Shown: positions 47,111-61,700 of the stretch, in pieces
How positions within the stretch are numbered: position 1 is the stretch's first letter
How the letters are laid out: each line of letters begins with the position of its first letter
Origin: Saxidomus purpurata
Taxonomy: Eukaryota > Mollusca > Bivalvia > Venerida > Veneridae
DNA length: 64,000 nt
NCBI GenBank assembly: GCA_022818135.1
Contig: JAFMSR010000019.1
Span: 29,084,993-29,148,992, forward strand
Direction: 5' to 3'
The notes under the pieces: generated by a model
What the model saw: only the letters and a program-made list of their open reading frames with translations
Told to the model about the DNA's origin: nothing
Database searches by the model: none
Position numbers and translations under genes: made by a program

Positions 47111-49640
47111 CTTGCAGAATTAAACGCGTCCAATAAACCACATATTTCTTGCAATGCTGTATATGTAAAGTATCGAGGTTTAAATTACGTTCATCCTTCT
47201 GTACCATTTTAAATTCTTCGTAAGAATATGGTCAATTTAGCTACGACTGAGTTTGTATTTTCTGTTTAACGCGTCGTAAGCAGCGAATATAAGGTCATTT
47301 TATACAGTTCAAAGTCTAGTATAAGTGCCAAAGAACTCCATTGATTCTGCGCAAAAAGTATGGTAAACTCTACGATCAAGGGACATAGGCAACATATCTC
47401 TTTCACCGGGTTCCATGTTGTTTTCTGATTTACAGAATAGTTAAATACTCGCGCAAGGTTGACATACTATTTTACCTTCGATTCAATATATGTCTACAGG
47501 TATGCAGACGGTACGCTTTTTCCATTTTCATAGAAGTGAATGTCTCTGTTTCCTGGCGTCCCCTTTCTCTCGTTTTTTGAGAAACTCTTTTAAAATAGGA
47601 CTCCGGTACCTGTAGTTGTGCGTATTACATGAGAAAGCAGTGCTTCTATAGAATTTCCTTGTATGTTCGAAATACTTAGCTGTTATGTTTAGTGTATATA
47701 TCAACATATTGCTCACATTCGAATATTATTCCTGTCAAGTTGTAATCTCTTTCATAATTTGTAAAAATGATCATAATATACAAATACTGAGTGTCGTAAA
47801 AAACATACGTGTATTATGTAAAGGTCTTAATTAACAGGATTAAATCTAAAGCATGATACATAAACAATTCTTCAGTTTAATTTGTATTTTGATTGTTATG
47901 AAACAAATGTCATTGATCTACTACTAATAATATTAATCAACTTACCTTTCTACAAAAATCAGGTGTAAGTTTAAACTTCAAAGCTCTGTAAATTCTCCTT
48001 TTAAATATAATTAGGGTAATATACATGTATATAAAACTTTTGTCCATTTTTTTCAGTTGAAGACCAATGTGGATACTCGCCAGGTCAATAGTTAGGTTAT
48101 AATTGAATACATGAACGTTTTCTTTCTTAATATTTAGTTCAAGCAAGAACGTTTCATCTTACCTTGTGGTATACAAGTCTTTTCAATTGGATGTATTAAT
48201 GACACTGTTGGGTGCAACACGTAAAGATACATGTAATTTAAAAACATTACTTTTCATATAACAATTTTCACAATTAACTTATACGCATGTACTTGACATA
48301 ACACAAATGTGTGCATATTTTTCTGCATTGAACTACACTGAGACACACTAAAAATATCTGAAAGTCTAATTTGTACTATTCAAAACAATCGAGTTTTCCG
48401 CATATGGAATGCAAAACCTGACTTCGAACATTTAGTGGGACCACAGAGTGTGAAAGTCATGAATGCAGCTTGCTCTTTGTTTATTATTATCCACTTTATT
48501 CAGCTTGTCTAATTTCAAATTACTAATTATGTAACTTGTACATTTTCCTTTCATCGATGCGTAATAACCTTTCATGACTTTATGACAAAGACATGTCATT
48601 TTACTACACATTGCGCCGTTACTGCACAGTGCACCAGACGTCCAAAACGTTTAACCTTTTTTCGAAGAAAACGAAAAGATGTGTCATACATATACATGCA
48701 TTCGCCTTGCATTAATTAACAGATTGGTTCTACATTAAGTACTATTGCTGCTGAGATAATTATTTTGAACGCCTTAATTCGATTTTAAAACACGAAGTCC
48801 GACGGTAAATGGGCACCCCTTAATTCTATTATAATTTTACCAAAATGTTTCAAATGGGCTACATGTACGTAAAATATAAAATGTTTTAGAACATATATAG
48901 AAATATGTATCTTGTCTGCACAATCTTGTTATTTGTAATGTCTTCAAAAATAAATTAAAATTAAAATTAATAAATAAAAATAATAACCGCGAATAAGGTA
49001 AATAAAGATGCAAATATAGAAAGATTGCGGTTGACAATTTTGAAATTGTAATTATATTGCAGAAGTATTTTTTTTATCAAAATGGTGTTTGCAAAATACT
49101 TTAAACTACATCTTAAAGAATGATTATATGATATTGAAAATCAATTACAAACTTGCAAGGTACTGTCTGCTTGAATAAAATTACGTAATATTTGTATTAA
49201 AGTAACCAATTAGACGTTTAATTGATTATTGAAATATGCACTAAATCAGGTACTTAATAAATATAAGAAGCTTTTTGTAACACTTTATAGAGTAATAATC
49301 AGACGCAGGTGCAAGTACGATCTACACGGGACATTTTCTTTAATGATTGGACTTGTATCATCCAATCACAATATTTACTTCCCTATTGCTAGATTTATGA
49401 ATATATCATGTTTAAGTAACCATGACAAACAATATGTACACATTTCGTCAACATTCACATTTGCAGTACAGTTTATCTATTTGAAAGAAAACTTACCAAT
49501 AAGATTATCAACAATTGGATATAATCAGTACCATATGCTTGCATGTTAAACAGTATTTAAATGGTTAAAGGACTTCGATACATACAAATGTTTTGAGATA
49601 TTTAATTTATCTTATTCTGTGTACAAGCTTCTGGTGTTGA
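47110..49640. other. Upstream of gene B, nothing recognised
   Basis: AT-rich sequence with no supportable exon. An open frame of 106 codons at 49229-49549 (+) ends 98 bases before gene B's start codon but has no domain, no splice context and no paralogue before gene A. Confidence 0.45.
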
Positions 49641-49647
49641 GGGGATA

Positions 49648-49723
49648 ATGACGACGTTTACTTGCATGCATATCACAGTGATTTTTGTGTTTGCTATCTT
49701 CGTAATTGTATCATCTATCAATG
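49648..49723 (+). CDS. Gene B exon 1: signal peptide
   Basis: ATG at 49648, donor ATG|gtgagt. The product begins 'MTTFTCMHITVIFVFAIF', a strongly hydrophobic leader ending '..VSSIN'. It is exactly 76 nt and phase 1, as in gene A exon 1. 'HIT' falls in both leaders. Confidence 0.8.
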
Positions 49724-52700
49724 GTGAGTATCATTGAGAATATTTTATTTGGTGTATAATAGTTTTTGCAATATATGATTGCATAACAATTGCTTTTTTC
49801 GATGTACCTTCATTATAAAGGGTTGTGTATCTTCAAAGAAAACTCATGTCAACGAAACTTTACGCCAACTTATATATTTTCTATAAGTAACATATAACCA
49901 ACTGTAAATATCACTTACATGTTTAAGAGCTCTGCTATGTTTCGATTTCGTTATGTTTAATTTGAAGTCATCGTTTAAGCTTTATGTTGCGCTAAGTGCA
50001 ATTTTGAAAATATCAATATTACCTTCGTATCAAAATCTATCTATGGGTAACTTTAAAAAATCGGGGCAACACTACACATCGTCCCGGTCACATCTTGCGC
50101 GTTATACAATATTATTCAATGACAATATAGATCTGATTGGATACCAAAAGTCCAAATTTACAATGCTCAAACATATTTTAGAACTACGCCATAAAAATTC
50201 TTCGTCCCTTAAGGTAGTGCCAAAAGATACTACATGCGATGGCAACCTCTTTAACTTTGATTTTATTTGGCATTTCATATAAGCTTTAATCTATACTGTT
50301 CTATGCAGGTCAATATTTGTTTGTTATATTATTAAAAATGTTTTGGATCCCTCAGCATGGGCCTTTATAAAACCACGAAACTAATTGTAATGTTTGTGGA
50401 ATGAGAACAAACCGCATCTATTTTAAACGATAGGTATTCTTTCCCATGCATGTTGTTGTGATAGTGTTGATATGGGAATACTGGACTGTTCCATATTAAA
50501 AATAAAAGAGTTAAAAATGTTCAGCAACATACATGTGTATACTATGATTAAACTATATGTACACAGGTAGAAACGTTATCTAAATGACCTCAGCAAGGAT
50601 CCCAAATCCCCACGAGTAATACCCGTGCTAGTAAGACCAAATATATGTATGTCCGTTCGTCAGTCTGTGCACTTAGTTGAGGGTCACTGGTCCTGTTACA
50701 TTTTGTACCGTATGTTCAGCTTTACTATTCATTTTAAATAAGGATGAATTATTATAGAGCAAACCATTACTGGAAATCTCCTTCAATGACGTCAATATGC
50801 ATGTTTCAGAACTCAACAAGACAAACCCTTTGACGTAAAATTCTATGAAAATCACACGACGAAATAGAAAAGAATCTGCAAACAAGTTACAAAAATGGTT
50901 TGAGTTCCTAACGTGGTTTGGTTCTCATATGAGCTAATAGGGCATTCATGGCTTTCTTGCTATGTTCATGCATGCTACACACGCGGAATAACCCATTTGA
51001 TGCTTTTGTAAGCAGCCAACCTTTTTTGTTGACAAATCAAAGTAAATTATCAGTAATGTGACAACCGTTCTCTGTTAGGTAAATTGACTTTACTGGGTGA
51101 TGTGGGGTTCGTTTTGGGGAGGCTGCGTTTTTGGTATGTGGCATTCCCTGTTTGATATTATTTTTATTTTTTTTTACTACCTTTTTAATTTCTTTAACTG
51201 GTTTAAATTATGATGAGATATGTCCCTTTAATATATCAGTTCTGTTGATTTTATATTAGTTTAACCGAAGGTTACTCTGGCACCGAAAGGCCTAGATCTT
51301 ACACATGTAGCATGTAGAATTACTTAATGGACTTCTACCCTTTGGTCAAGATGGACTTCATCCTTGGGTCATTGTTTTACATAGACTTATAAAGAACAAA
51401 CTTTAAAAAATCTTCTCCAAAACTATAAGGCCAAGAGCTTAGTTGATATTTGGTATGTAACATTGTCTAGAGGACAACAACTGCGTTTGTTAAAATCATG
51501 CACCTTGAGTAAACACTGAGCACGCCCTGTGGGTACCTTTTCTGTATAAAGAGTAAAAGGAAAACCTTTTTTTTTTAATGTCTGAAACTGTGTGGTCAAG
51601 AGCATAAAGTATTGTCTGGTGGTCCTCTACGAGGTATACATTACTATTTCCCGGGTCACTTATTCACCACGCCCATACGTAAACCCATTATATTTATTAA
51701 CTCGAGAACAATTGGGCAGATGATCCTCCTGTACGGACAGATTAATCAAGTAGATGACCTCTATTAACATTTAGGTCACTGGGCCTAAGGTCAAGGTCAG
51801 ATATATCATGTACAATAACTTGAGAACTTATTATACTAAAATTGCATAATGACGTTGATCTTGACAAGTACATTAGCCCTGCTATTTTTGAGGTCACAGG
51901 TTCAAACACCGGATTACCTGACCTACTGACGTACTTTCCTGATTTTTTAACTACTGTAATAAAGGATTGTAACGTTAAGGGCCAGTTTTCGCCTCATTTC
52001 ATTAAAGTTGATATGTGGAAAATCTGCACAGTATTAGTAACGTACTACGTCATTTCGCACAGAGGCACTGTAAATCATTTTCGACGTCGAATTTGCGCAT
52101 AATTACGTCGATGTCATTTTCCCGCCGCTGTTGAACTTGTCGTCATACTCCTGCTTTTTAAATCGAAATTATTTTGTTTTATCTACATATTTACACATTG
52201 TAAGAATGTAAAACCGACGTCCACTGTTTAAACATGTATACACATACGTGATGCAGTCCGCACGCCATATACACATGACATACAGTTTAACCTACCATTT
52301 GCAAAATATCGGCGACCATAATCATAGCAACCAAATTTCGATGACTAAAAGGATAAATGAAATACATTATCACCTTTCGTTCTGTATCACTAATAATTCC
52401 AGTTACATCGACCATGATCAGTTCTTGCTTAACATTGTATAGCAGTTATCGAATATTTTTCTCTTTATTTCAAATTCAAAAAAAAAATAAAGAATTTTAA
52501 AAATCATTTTGAAAGTTTGCGGCTTTTCTCAAATACATGAAGATATCAACCTCTAGTACGGATGCTTCTAATTGTTTTTACATGCATGTGAAACACGAAT
52601 AGTAACAACATGTATTTTGAAATGAACACAATTTGAAAATGGAATTAGATTTAGAGTGAACTACACGAATTGTCTTCAGAAATATAAAAACAAATCGGAT

Positions 52701-55700
52701 GCTGACTGTTATTTTATTTAAAGGTCATAAGAATGGGACAAATGAATTGACACTGATGTGTCTAGTGCTCGGGGGTTGCTTTCCATTGACGAATACTCGG
52801 GTTCCTAAGACGATAACGAAAACAAACATACACGTGTATTTAAAAGTCAAATGGAACCATACACTTCGTGCATCAATGAATGTCAAAGTCTGCCAACTTT
52901 GAGTTGATTTTAGTTTAGTTTATACTAATTAATTTTAGCTCGATTGTGAAGAAAGCTTGAAGCTTATTGAGTCACTTGGATAAATGAGTCGAATATTTAC
53001 CATGAATAAATAACGGCTGAATGTTCAAAAGCCACTCATTAAGCTACTGATGATATCTTCGTAATCAAACTAAATAATCTTTCTATAAAATTAACCAACA
53101 ACATACATCAAGTCGCGATTCAACCTAATCGAAAAAGATTGGCAATAGTCTTTTATTTAACAAAGAACCTCGGTGAATCACGTAAGATGATATTCATTGT
53201 GTATTTCAAAAACTATAGCATAAGGGCTTGTTTCATGTTTCGTTTTACCGTATTTGCCATGAGTCAAAGATTTGATTTGTGAGACATTCAAAATAGGCAA
53301 GCTAATAAGCTTGATAAGTTTTTAAAAGAAGTGCAGATTTTGAATAAAAAAATAAACAATGATGAGCTGCAGAAAATAAATTGTTTTGTTATCAGGCAAG
53401 TTAAATGTAACAATAGTTGGTAGCAGGGCTTGAACCGTTTTGAACAAGTAGGCAGTTATCGAGGTATAAAAACTGCTTATATGGATTGTTCATGTGAAAA
53501 CCTTTTCAATAAAAGCAATATATCTTCATTTCATTTGTAAGAGCACATAGCATTCACATTTGCGTACGAGGATATCGTATTGATACAATCACATGCATTT
53601 GCAAAAAGAATAATTTGCCATATTAAAAAATCACTTTCGCCTACATCATCGTCACTAAATATATGTGTAATTATTATTTAAACCAACCTGCACATGTTCA
53701 TCTCTGCAAACCATCCATCCATAGCTAATGCATCATGACTTTTTGAATATCTTTATTTTGATCTATGCTAATGGTAAACTTGATAGATGACAAGTAAACA
53801 ATGCTACATGCAAATATCTTAGTTTTTACCCCTTGTGTTTTTTTGGAAAATAAGATTTTTAAAGTTTATCCTATATCCTTTGCACAGCCGGCATATTTTG
53901 TTACCCACTCGACAGACATGCATGTGTTTTTGTAAACACTGTACATCACGTGATGCTACTTTCGGTTTACTGCGCGTGTTTTGTACGTCAGCAAATAGAT
54001 TGAGCTGTAACACGAAAGTAAAGTTTCTATTGGCCCACCTACAAAGGTCAATCGCAGGGGTCACCCTGTCTGCTAACCTGCGCATGGACACGCCATAAAT
54101 TGCAATACGCGGCATTGTACTGCGATACGTATTGGAATATATTGAGAGTGAATAACTTTAACAAAATACACTTTGAAGTATTCAAGCTTGTTTTTCATAT
54201 GGTAATAAAGTAATTAAATCATTCCTTTGGCAAAGTCACTAAATTAATGTTTATCTGTTTACCCTTTGAGTGTTGAGATTAAATAATATACCGCCCGTTA
54301 CTACTAAGTTACTGTCCGTCATTGTCATCACAGAAAAAAACACTCAACTCCTTCAAATTCCAGTTTCAGCTAATAAATGACGCAGAAAATGCAGTTCTTT
54401 ATTTACATAAAATACCGCGGTACGTGGTGAAACCATACCGGTACGTAGGCTCTCCTAGGCTGGGACAATTGTGACCCCAGGGATAAGAGTTGAACAAATT
54501 TGGTAGAAGACCACTAGACAATGATGTGTACCAAATATCTAAGCTCAGAGCCTTGTGATTTCGGAGGAGAAAGTCTTTAAAAAAATCCTATATCAGTCTA
54601 TGAAGTCAAGTGACCATTCAGTGGGGTCAATTGTGACACCAGTGGCATGATCCTATTTGTCCCAAGCTTCTAGTTTAAGGAGATCATTTTGTATCCTTTG
54701 ACAATCAGATAGGGATGTAACTGCTCAGTGAACGGCTGAATTATCGGCCGCACCTGGGAGGTGACCATGTCAGGGATATTATATATATAGAGTGGGAGAA
54801 CAGATGTACCAAGACAGAAGCCTTGGGGCCCTGGGTGTGATAGGGACTTGATCAGACAGTTAACCATTCACCACAACTGACTGGGAACTACCTATTAAAG
54901 AGAAATACACGGTCTGACTGGGGACACCATGTTCTTGGAGTTAGAATAATACGTTAAGGTGGTTGTTTTTGTCGAAGGCTTTACAAGTAGGACAAGGTCA
55001 GTCATTTTACATTTATTCCTGATAGTTTTTGGATTGTTCATCAACTAGCTTAATGAGCTTGGTCTCACAGAACCGTTTTTCACGGAACCAATGTCATAGC
55101 TTATAAAGTGTGTTGTGGTTTGATAATTGTGTGGATAGATTGGATGAATTATGTGTTCTAGGACTTTACATAGAATACAGGTCAGCGAGATTGGCCTGAA
55201 GTTTGCAGGGTTACTAATATCACCTTTCTGAAATGTTGGGTCTTTTGCCTCCGTTCAATCGGATTGGAGTTGATCTGTACAAACGGCTCTTTTGAACATA
55301 AGTGATATCAAGGATCTCATGGCGTAACTCCTTCAGGACAATGTGTGTTATCATGTCCCGGCCAGCAGCCTTATTTACTTTTAGGTTTTGGAGTAATTCC
55401 GGGACACCTAAGAGGTCGATGATTTCAATGTCGGGCATTGCAAGGTATTTCCATTTTGCTAGGACATTTCCTGCATAATCAGGACCAGGACAAGGGGAAG
55501 ACACCTGGAAAAACAAACTGGACTTATTTATTCAGGATATTTGCTGGACCAAGAATATCAGAGAGGATTTTACGACTTACCTTGGATATCTTGTCGGGCA
55601 TCTTTTTATAACTTAGTACAGGTGTTTCGTGTAAAGTTCTAGTGTCTAGTACGTTTTCTATATAATTATGCCTCATAGGAGGAATGTTCAAATATGAACC

Positions 55701-58700
55701 TAATGTTGGACCGTATTTCAACGGCGTACGCAGACCTTCTTCCAACCATTTTTGCATTAGTATACACGAGTAGGAAATGTGAAGCGAGCGATAAATACAC
55801 ATTAAGTGAACGGATTGTAATGGGTGTGGTACCAATGTAAAGCTGGCATCTTTATCTACCCAATAATTGTAATTTCCTCCTGATTTTCGCATTGTTGAGC
55901 GAGATAACGATCTAGATGAATTCATATTTGAACAATGCTCGTATGATTTCTTTTTTTTTTGTCTTGAATGAGATGTTTGATGGTTTGATTCCTGTGCAGT
56001 TTGACCTTTGGATAAAGTTCCTATTGCCTAGTGTTTTTAACTGAGACAATTCTGATAAGCATTCTTTAATCAAGAATTAAAATCTGATCAAGAAGTCTTC
56101 AACTGGAAATGTCCTCTGCATCGTTTAAGATTTTGACCTCAGAGCTATTGATAAAATGCTTGAAGTCAATCCATTTAGCTTTCCTGAATAATAGGATGTC
56201 TCCAGAGGTTTGTTTATTTATGAAGGGTTTGAGCCAAGGTTTGGAAGTGACTATATTGTGGTTAAAACCTTGTTCAAAGCGTGCAGGTATTTCGGCTCCA
56301 TATTTATCAGTCCAATTATCTTGGAAAGCAATTTGTTTAAGAATATGCAGTACTACAGCGTGTCACTTTAAACATTTTCGTAAACCTTTCCTGGCTAACT
56401 GCGGTGCCGTTAATAGTGTCATGAGGGGGTCTCAGGTAGGATATATTTTGTCGCCCAATAAGACCCAGTCCACAGGAGCGGGTAGATCTGTGCCGATCAA
56501 ATGTCTATGTATCGTTAAGATGTCAAAAGAACCCGCTTTCACTCTGACGAATAATGTAATATACATCTACTACGACTTGTGAGTGTAGTGTGTGAAACAA
56601 CAGTAGCCAGAGTAAACCTGCTGCTCTTGTTTGTTCTGATGACTGTATACTTTATGTGAAGTGACATCAAGGGGTTCGGGAATTTTGACGAACTTCCTTT
56701 ATGTATGATCGCGGTGCGACCGATATCAGCAGTGATGATGAGGTCATAATGGTTATGGACAAGAGCCACCACGTCGGAGGCGACGACTTTCCAGTCTGAT
56801 TAATATGAGCTGTACCATGCATTTATGCAAAGCATTTGACGTGTATCTTCAATGAATTTGGTCTCCCTGACAAATTTGATAAAATTAATCATACTATTAA
56901 AAGTATTTTTGTAATACATGTACGATAAAAAGGATGTATGCCTTTCGTTTTTACGGTGATCTTGAACATGTCCGATATATAATAATAATGAGGTAAAAAT
57001 GAAAATTTACAACAATTTCATAACGATGAGATGTCCTCCATCCTTCAGCCGTGAATTGTCACATTACGAATCCAATAAAGTACTCAGACGTGCACCGCAA
57101 TTATCTGTAGTCGCAAATACTTGTAACAAACTAAGACAGCATGTTGCTTATTTTGTATTGTTCTATATATATATACAAAATTACAATGCAGCGGACTTTC
57201 GAAAACCGAACATTGACGGACCCTGCAGAAATCTTCTGGTTTCTTGAAGTTTCCGGCATTTGGAAGTCTTGAGTGAGTTCGACTGATAAAGGGAAATATA
57301 CGTATTTCAGTAAGCATATGATGTTCTTGGGCAAATTTAAAGTAGTCAGAGTCTTTTTCAGGTGCAAAGTTTTTTAGTCTTTTTTACATCACTTCACTGT
57401 GAGTGAGCTCACTACCAGGTAAGTGTTCTTGTACTGCCTCTGATTCAGTGTCACTGACGTCATCGGTTGAACTCTCAGTAGTTTTCTGGAACGACTGCAC
57501 TAAATAACGTTCCCGTTAATCGGAATCATCCTCTTTTGACACTTCCTGATCAAAGGACTCAAAGTCTTCTACAGTGTACCGGACGTTTTCAACAAGGACA
57601 GCCAGTGGCAAGTCAACCTCATCAAAGTCATCATCAGTGCCACAGTTAGTAGACATTTCCCGATACGTGCTGCTTAATCTTACCAACAATATTTGACCAC
57701 TGTCTCTACCTTAACATTGTCCCAAGCGTTGACTATCCAATCAATTGCATTAAGAATAGTCACCTTTCTACAATGTTCTCCCATAAGTGGCAGACTGATT
57801 TGATTGCATTATAGGCGTACTTTGCTTATGTCTTAGACATGATTTGACTTACTATGGTAATTGAAACACGGTGACACCAAGGGCCAAAACACTATCATAC
57901 TTTGAATTGACTGCAATTTATAAACACGGTGGTGGATATGAAAGAGAATTTAATTGACAATGACAAAAGTGATCACAAAACTACCAATCAGAGCACTACA
58001 CATTTTGCATCACCATCATATCAGAGTTTTTCTCTCAGACATAATATGGTTCTGTTTGATTAGCTATATACATGGTCAAACCAATTTTATGATGTAATTA
58101 TACACAACCAGAACATCGTTATATCTTGCAACTATGACCGAGTTTTTTTCGAACGTTTATAATGTAATGTCAATAATCAAAGGATTTATATTGGCCTTGT
58201 TTTTTTTCCGAGGTTGGTCGTATTAGCCCAAGGCGACTGCCCGAGGATAAATAACAAGGCCAATATGAAATCACTTGATTAATGATAATTTTATTATTAA
58301 ACTTTACAATACTTGCTAAAAAAAAGAATATAAATGTTCTTGTAACAATAACAATTTTATTGTATCTAATTTTAGTAAAATAAGATATCAGCAGGAATTT
58401 TCAAACTATTGTTAATTGTTTGATTTACAAAATTGCGTTGTTTAAAAAAATTTACGGAAATGAACCCGTATTAGCCCTCTCTTTTAAACCAATCAGAATG
58501 CTTGAATTCCATATTGGCCCTGTTTTCTCGTATTGGCCCTGCTTTTCTCATATTGGCTCATTTATGCTTTTTATTAGCTCTACCTGTTTCATATCATTAG
58601 CGCAATTGATCTAATACAGTGTGTAAAATTGTAAAGTTGAATAATTATTCAGACACCGGATAGAATAATTCAGACACCGGATGGACACCGTGATAAAAAG

Positions 58701-61700
58701 GTGTATGCACATTGGCAAGTCACGCTACATGTTCATGACTTAACGATTGTACTATTATATTATTTTGAAACACAGTAATAAATTGTACCAGATAAACTTA
58801 AAATAGAAATTAACTGCTAACAATCTGATGGCAAACGAGCTACAAAAGAGACAAAAGAAATGCAATGTACGTTATAACAGAAGACTGCGTTGATAGTAGA
58901 CAAAAAATTACGATAACATGATAATAAAAATAATTGTTTTTATGATATCACAGAGCAGATACAACCAAACCTATGTTAAATACTAAGTCCGAATAAAGGC
59001 TACCCTTGCGAACAAAGACAAGCAGGCAGATCATACTGCACCTATCTATAGTAGAGAGATTAGTTCGATTAGCTTAACCATCAAATTTAGTGGAAAACAA
59101 TGGATACTGATAACAAGAGATCTCTGTAATACTTTGAAATTAATAATGGCTTTTTTCTTCCACAGTCTAAATTTAGTCACATATTTATCACTTTTTTAAT
59201 ACCTGGCCTTCACTTGTCCATCATTTGAGAAAGCTGTATGGATGAGGGAGTCTAATCAAAAATAGATAACAAAAAGCAAGGATTTGACATAAAAATTGAT
59301 TAGTATTCTGACAATGATAGCACAAAATGTAACCTTGTCGTGATCAGCGAAGATTAAATTTTCCTCGAAGCGTACGAAAAAACTTCATCATCCCACGAAT
59401 AGTACATGTTGAACATTACGGTTTTGACAGAACCTGAGAATGCCTTTCCGAAATTGTTCAACCATTAGAACTAGTGCATTTATCAGATTTTCAAGTTGTC
59501 ATGTCTATATAATTAGCAACATATTTTGATTTGGTACGTGTAGCTAGAAAATACAACCATCTCTTTGCACACCCTCTTTTGTCTGTTTCATGCTCCCTTA
59601 TGTTCGTTCTAACGTTAACAAATGTACGCGAAATTATTAAATGCCATATTCACTGTACAGTCTTAGCGGTATCTCAGTTTTGCATCTAACTTTTTAGTAT
59701 TAAACTAAATTCTCTTTCTACTTCTGGCTAAGATGTTAAGTATACATTTTTGAAAGCAATATATTACTTCGCAAAGCACTTCAGTAACATCTATGTTTTG
59801 TATAATTTGTTGTGACGACACTTCACTTTTATCAAATTAATAAATCATAGTTCTAACTGATGATAGATGTTTGCACTATAATCAATTGAAAAGATAATAC
59901 ATTGCAGAGTATATTAAAATGACATTTTGATTATGGTTTAAAAAAACTATTTATGGGCCCCCTCTTGTATAAATGTTTATTAAAGCTGATAAAACTATAC
60001 CAAGTTGCAAATTAAACAATATTTCGCTCGGCATATTAAAATAAGAGATACTGTGCTGAGTTTAAACGTTTTTCGCAAGAATTACGAGCATGATTTGTTA
60101 TTCCTATGGACATTCTCATATCTGCATGTTTTCCTTTAAAAAAATAAAAGTCCAAATAACACTTTATATATTCATACATGTTTTTACATTGTAGATTATT
60201 ACTTTACAGATAGAAAATGATAGAATTGTGTTCTGAGTTTAGCCCAACAAATTTTAACGTATATTTCTTATAAATGTTGCCACTTCTTAATTGAAAAGCG
60301 TTTACTTATGAGTGTTTTACTATCAATGATTTTCGCTATAATCAAACGTGTTTTGGTCGCAAGTACAATGTAGCATCATCATCGAGCGACATCAGCAATC
60401 TTGTACCATTTACGAAACATTTGCTTTCAAAACAATTATCTGCTTTGCAAGTAGATTGTAGTTTAATCAAGTATAGATCTGCAAATTGTAATTTACTGAA
60501 AAAAAACAGACTAGCTGGTACAGGTATCAAACATGTTTGCATAAATGTAACTACAAACTATTCTTTATCCATTACCCTACTATAAAAATAAGTATTTCTA
60601 CAGTGATCGACGAAGAAACATTGAAATTCTTATACTAGGAGCTTTCTGATTAACCTGTTAATATCTTGAAAAGCAAATTTCCTTTCTGTTAGATAAGCAA
60701 TAGTTAATCTCCATCATTGTGTTCGCTTGTTTCTCCAGTTGACCCAACTAGTTATATGTGATGGTAATAAATATACTGTATGTTGAAACTATACTAAGAA
60801 ATTTTATATCTATTTTTTTTTTCTTAAATTACATAAAAGTATAGTTTTTGGCTCTTAAAGAAGACTTTGAAAAAGAAGTTGACTAATATATATCTGATTT
60901 AAATCACCGAAAGAACCAAAATAAGATGTAATGACAGGTACTCGAATTTTATTTGAAAATAGAAATTAAAATTTACTGAATATGACGGTTCTTGTTTTTG
61001 TTTTTTAGTTGGATAATATACGGCACAACGAGAAAGTAAGCCTTTCCCCTGCATAATATTCAACCTGCATAGATACATACAATGTACAATGCAAAATCAA
61101 ACTAAATTATATTTCTAATGACAAGTAAGTTGACGTACCGGTAAGTTAATTAAATGCCTAGGCTTATAAGAATAATAAAAGAGTGCATTCTCAATAAGCT
61201 GACATGTTCCATTAAAACAGTACTATGCATAGCAAATGAGTCAAAGTACAAATATAACATTATAATATGATTTGTCATAATATGTGATCCCTTCTTTTCC
61301 AGAAGGACAGCTTTGCGGGGATGGTGGATTCATATTTAGTTCAGATAAAATAGGCTATTATAACTGGCAGATTTACTATAACAACCGCAACACTTCATGG
61401 TACAATATGTCCTTTTGGGGTGGTCACGTGCAAATACCATGGAAAGATGACCTAAACGATACGTGCGAAACCTACAACTTCGGTTATTTTCTTGCATTAT
61501 CAGGTAAAATATCCTTACTGTTATTTAGTATTTGAATATCATCTAAGTCGGAAAAAGTTTGTATTCAAGATACCGGTTTCTTTTCCATTGAATAATGTAT
61601 GTTTATTATTATTTTTATTTTTGTTGACTATTTGAACAATCAAGTGAAATCTCTTGCTCATATATTATTTTATTGCTGGTAAATTCATTTATCAATTGTA

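Noticed and set aside
49229..49549. 106-codon open frame just upstream of gene B
   Set aside because: No signal, domain or counterpart upstream of gene A; probably chance.
56109..56582. 157-codon open frame on the + strand
   Set aside because: It is antisense to the decayed retrotransposon, whose reverse transcriptase reads on the minus strand.
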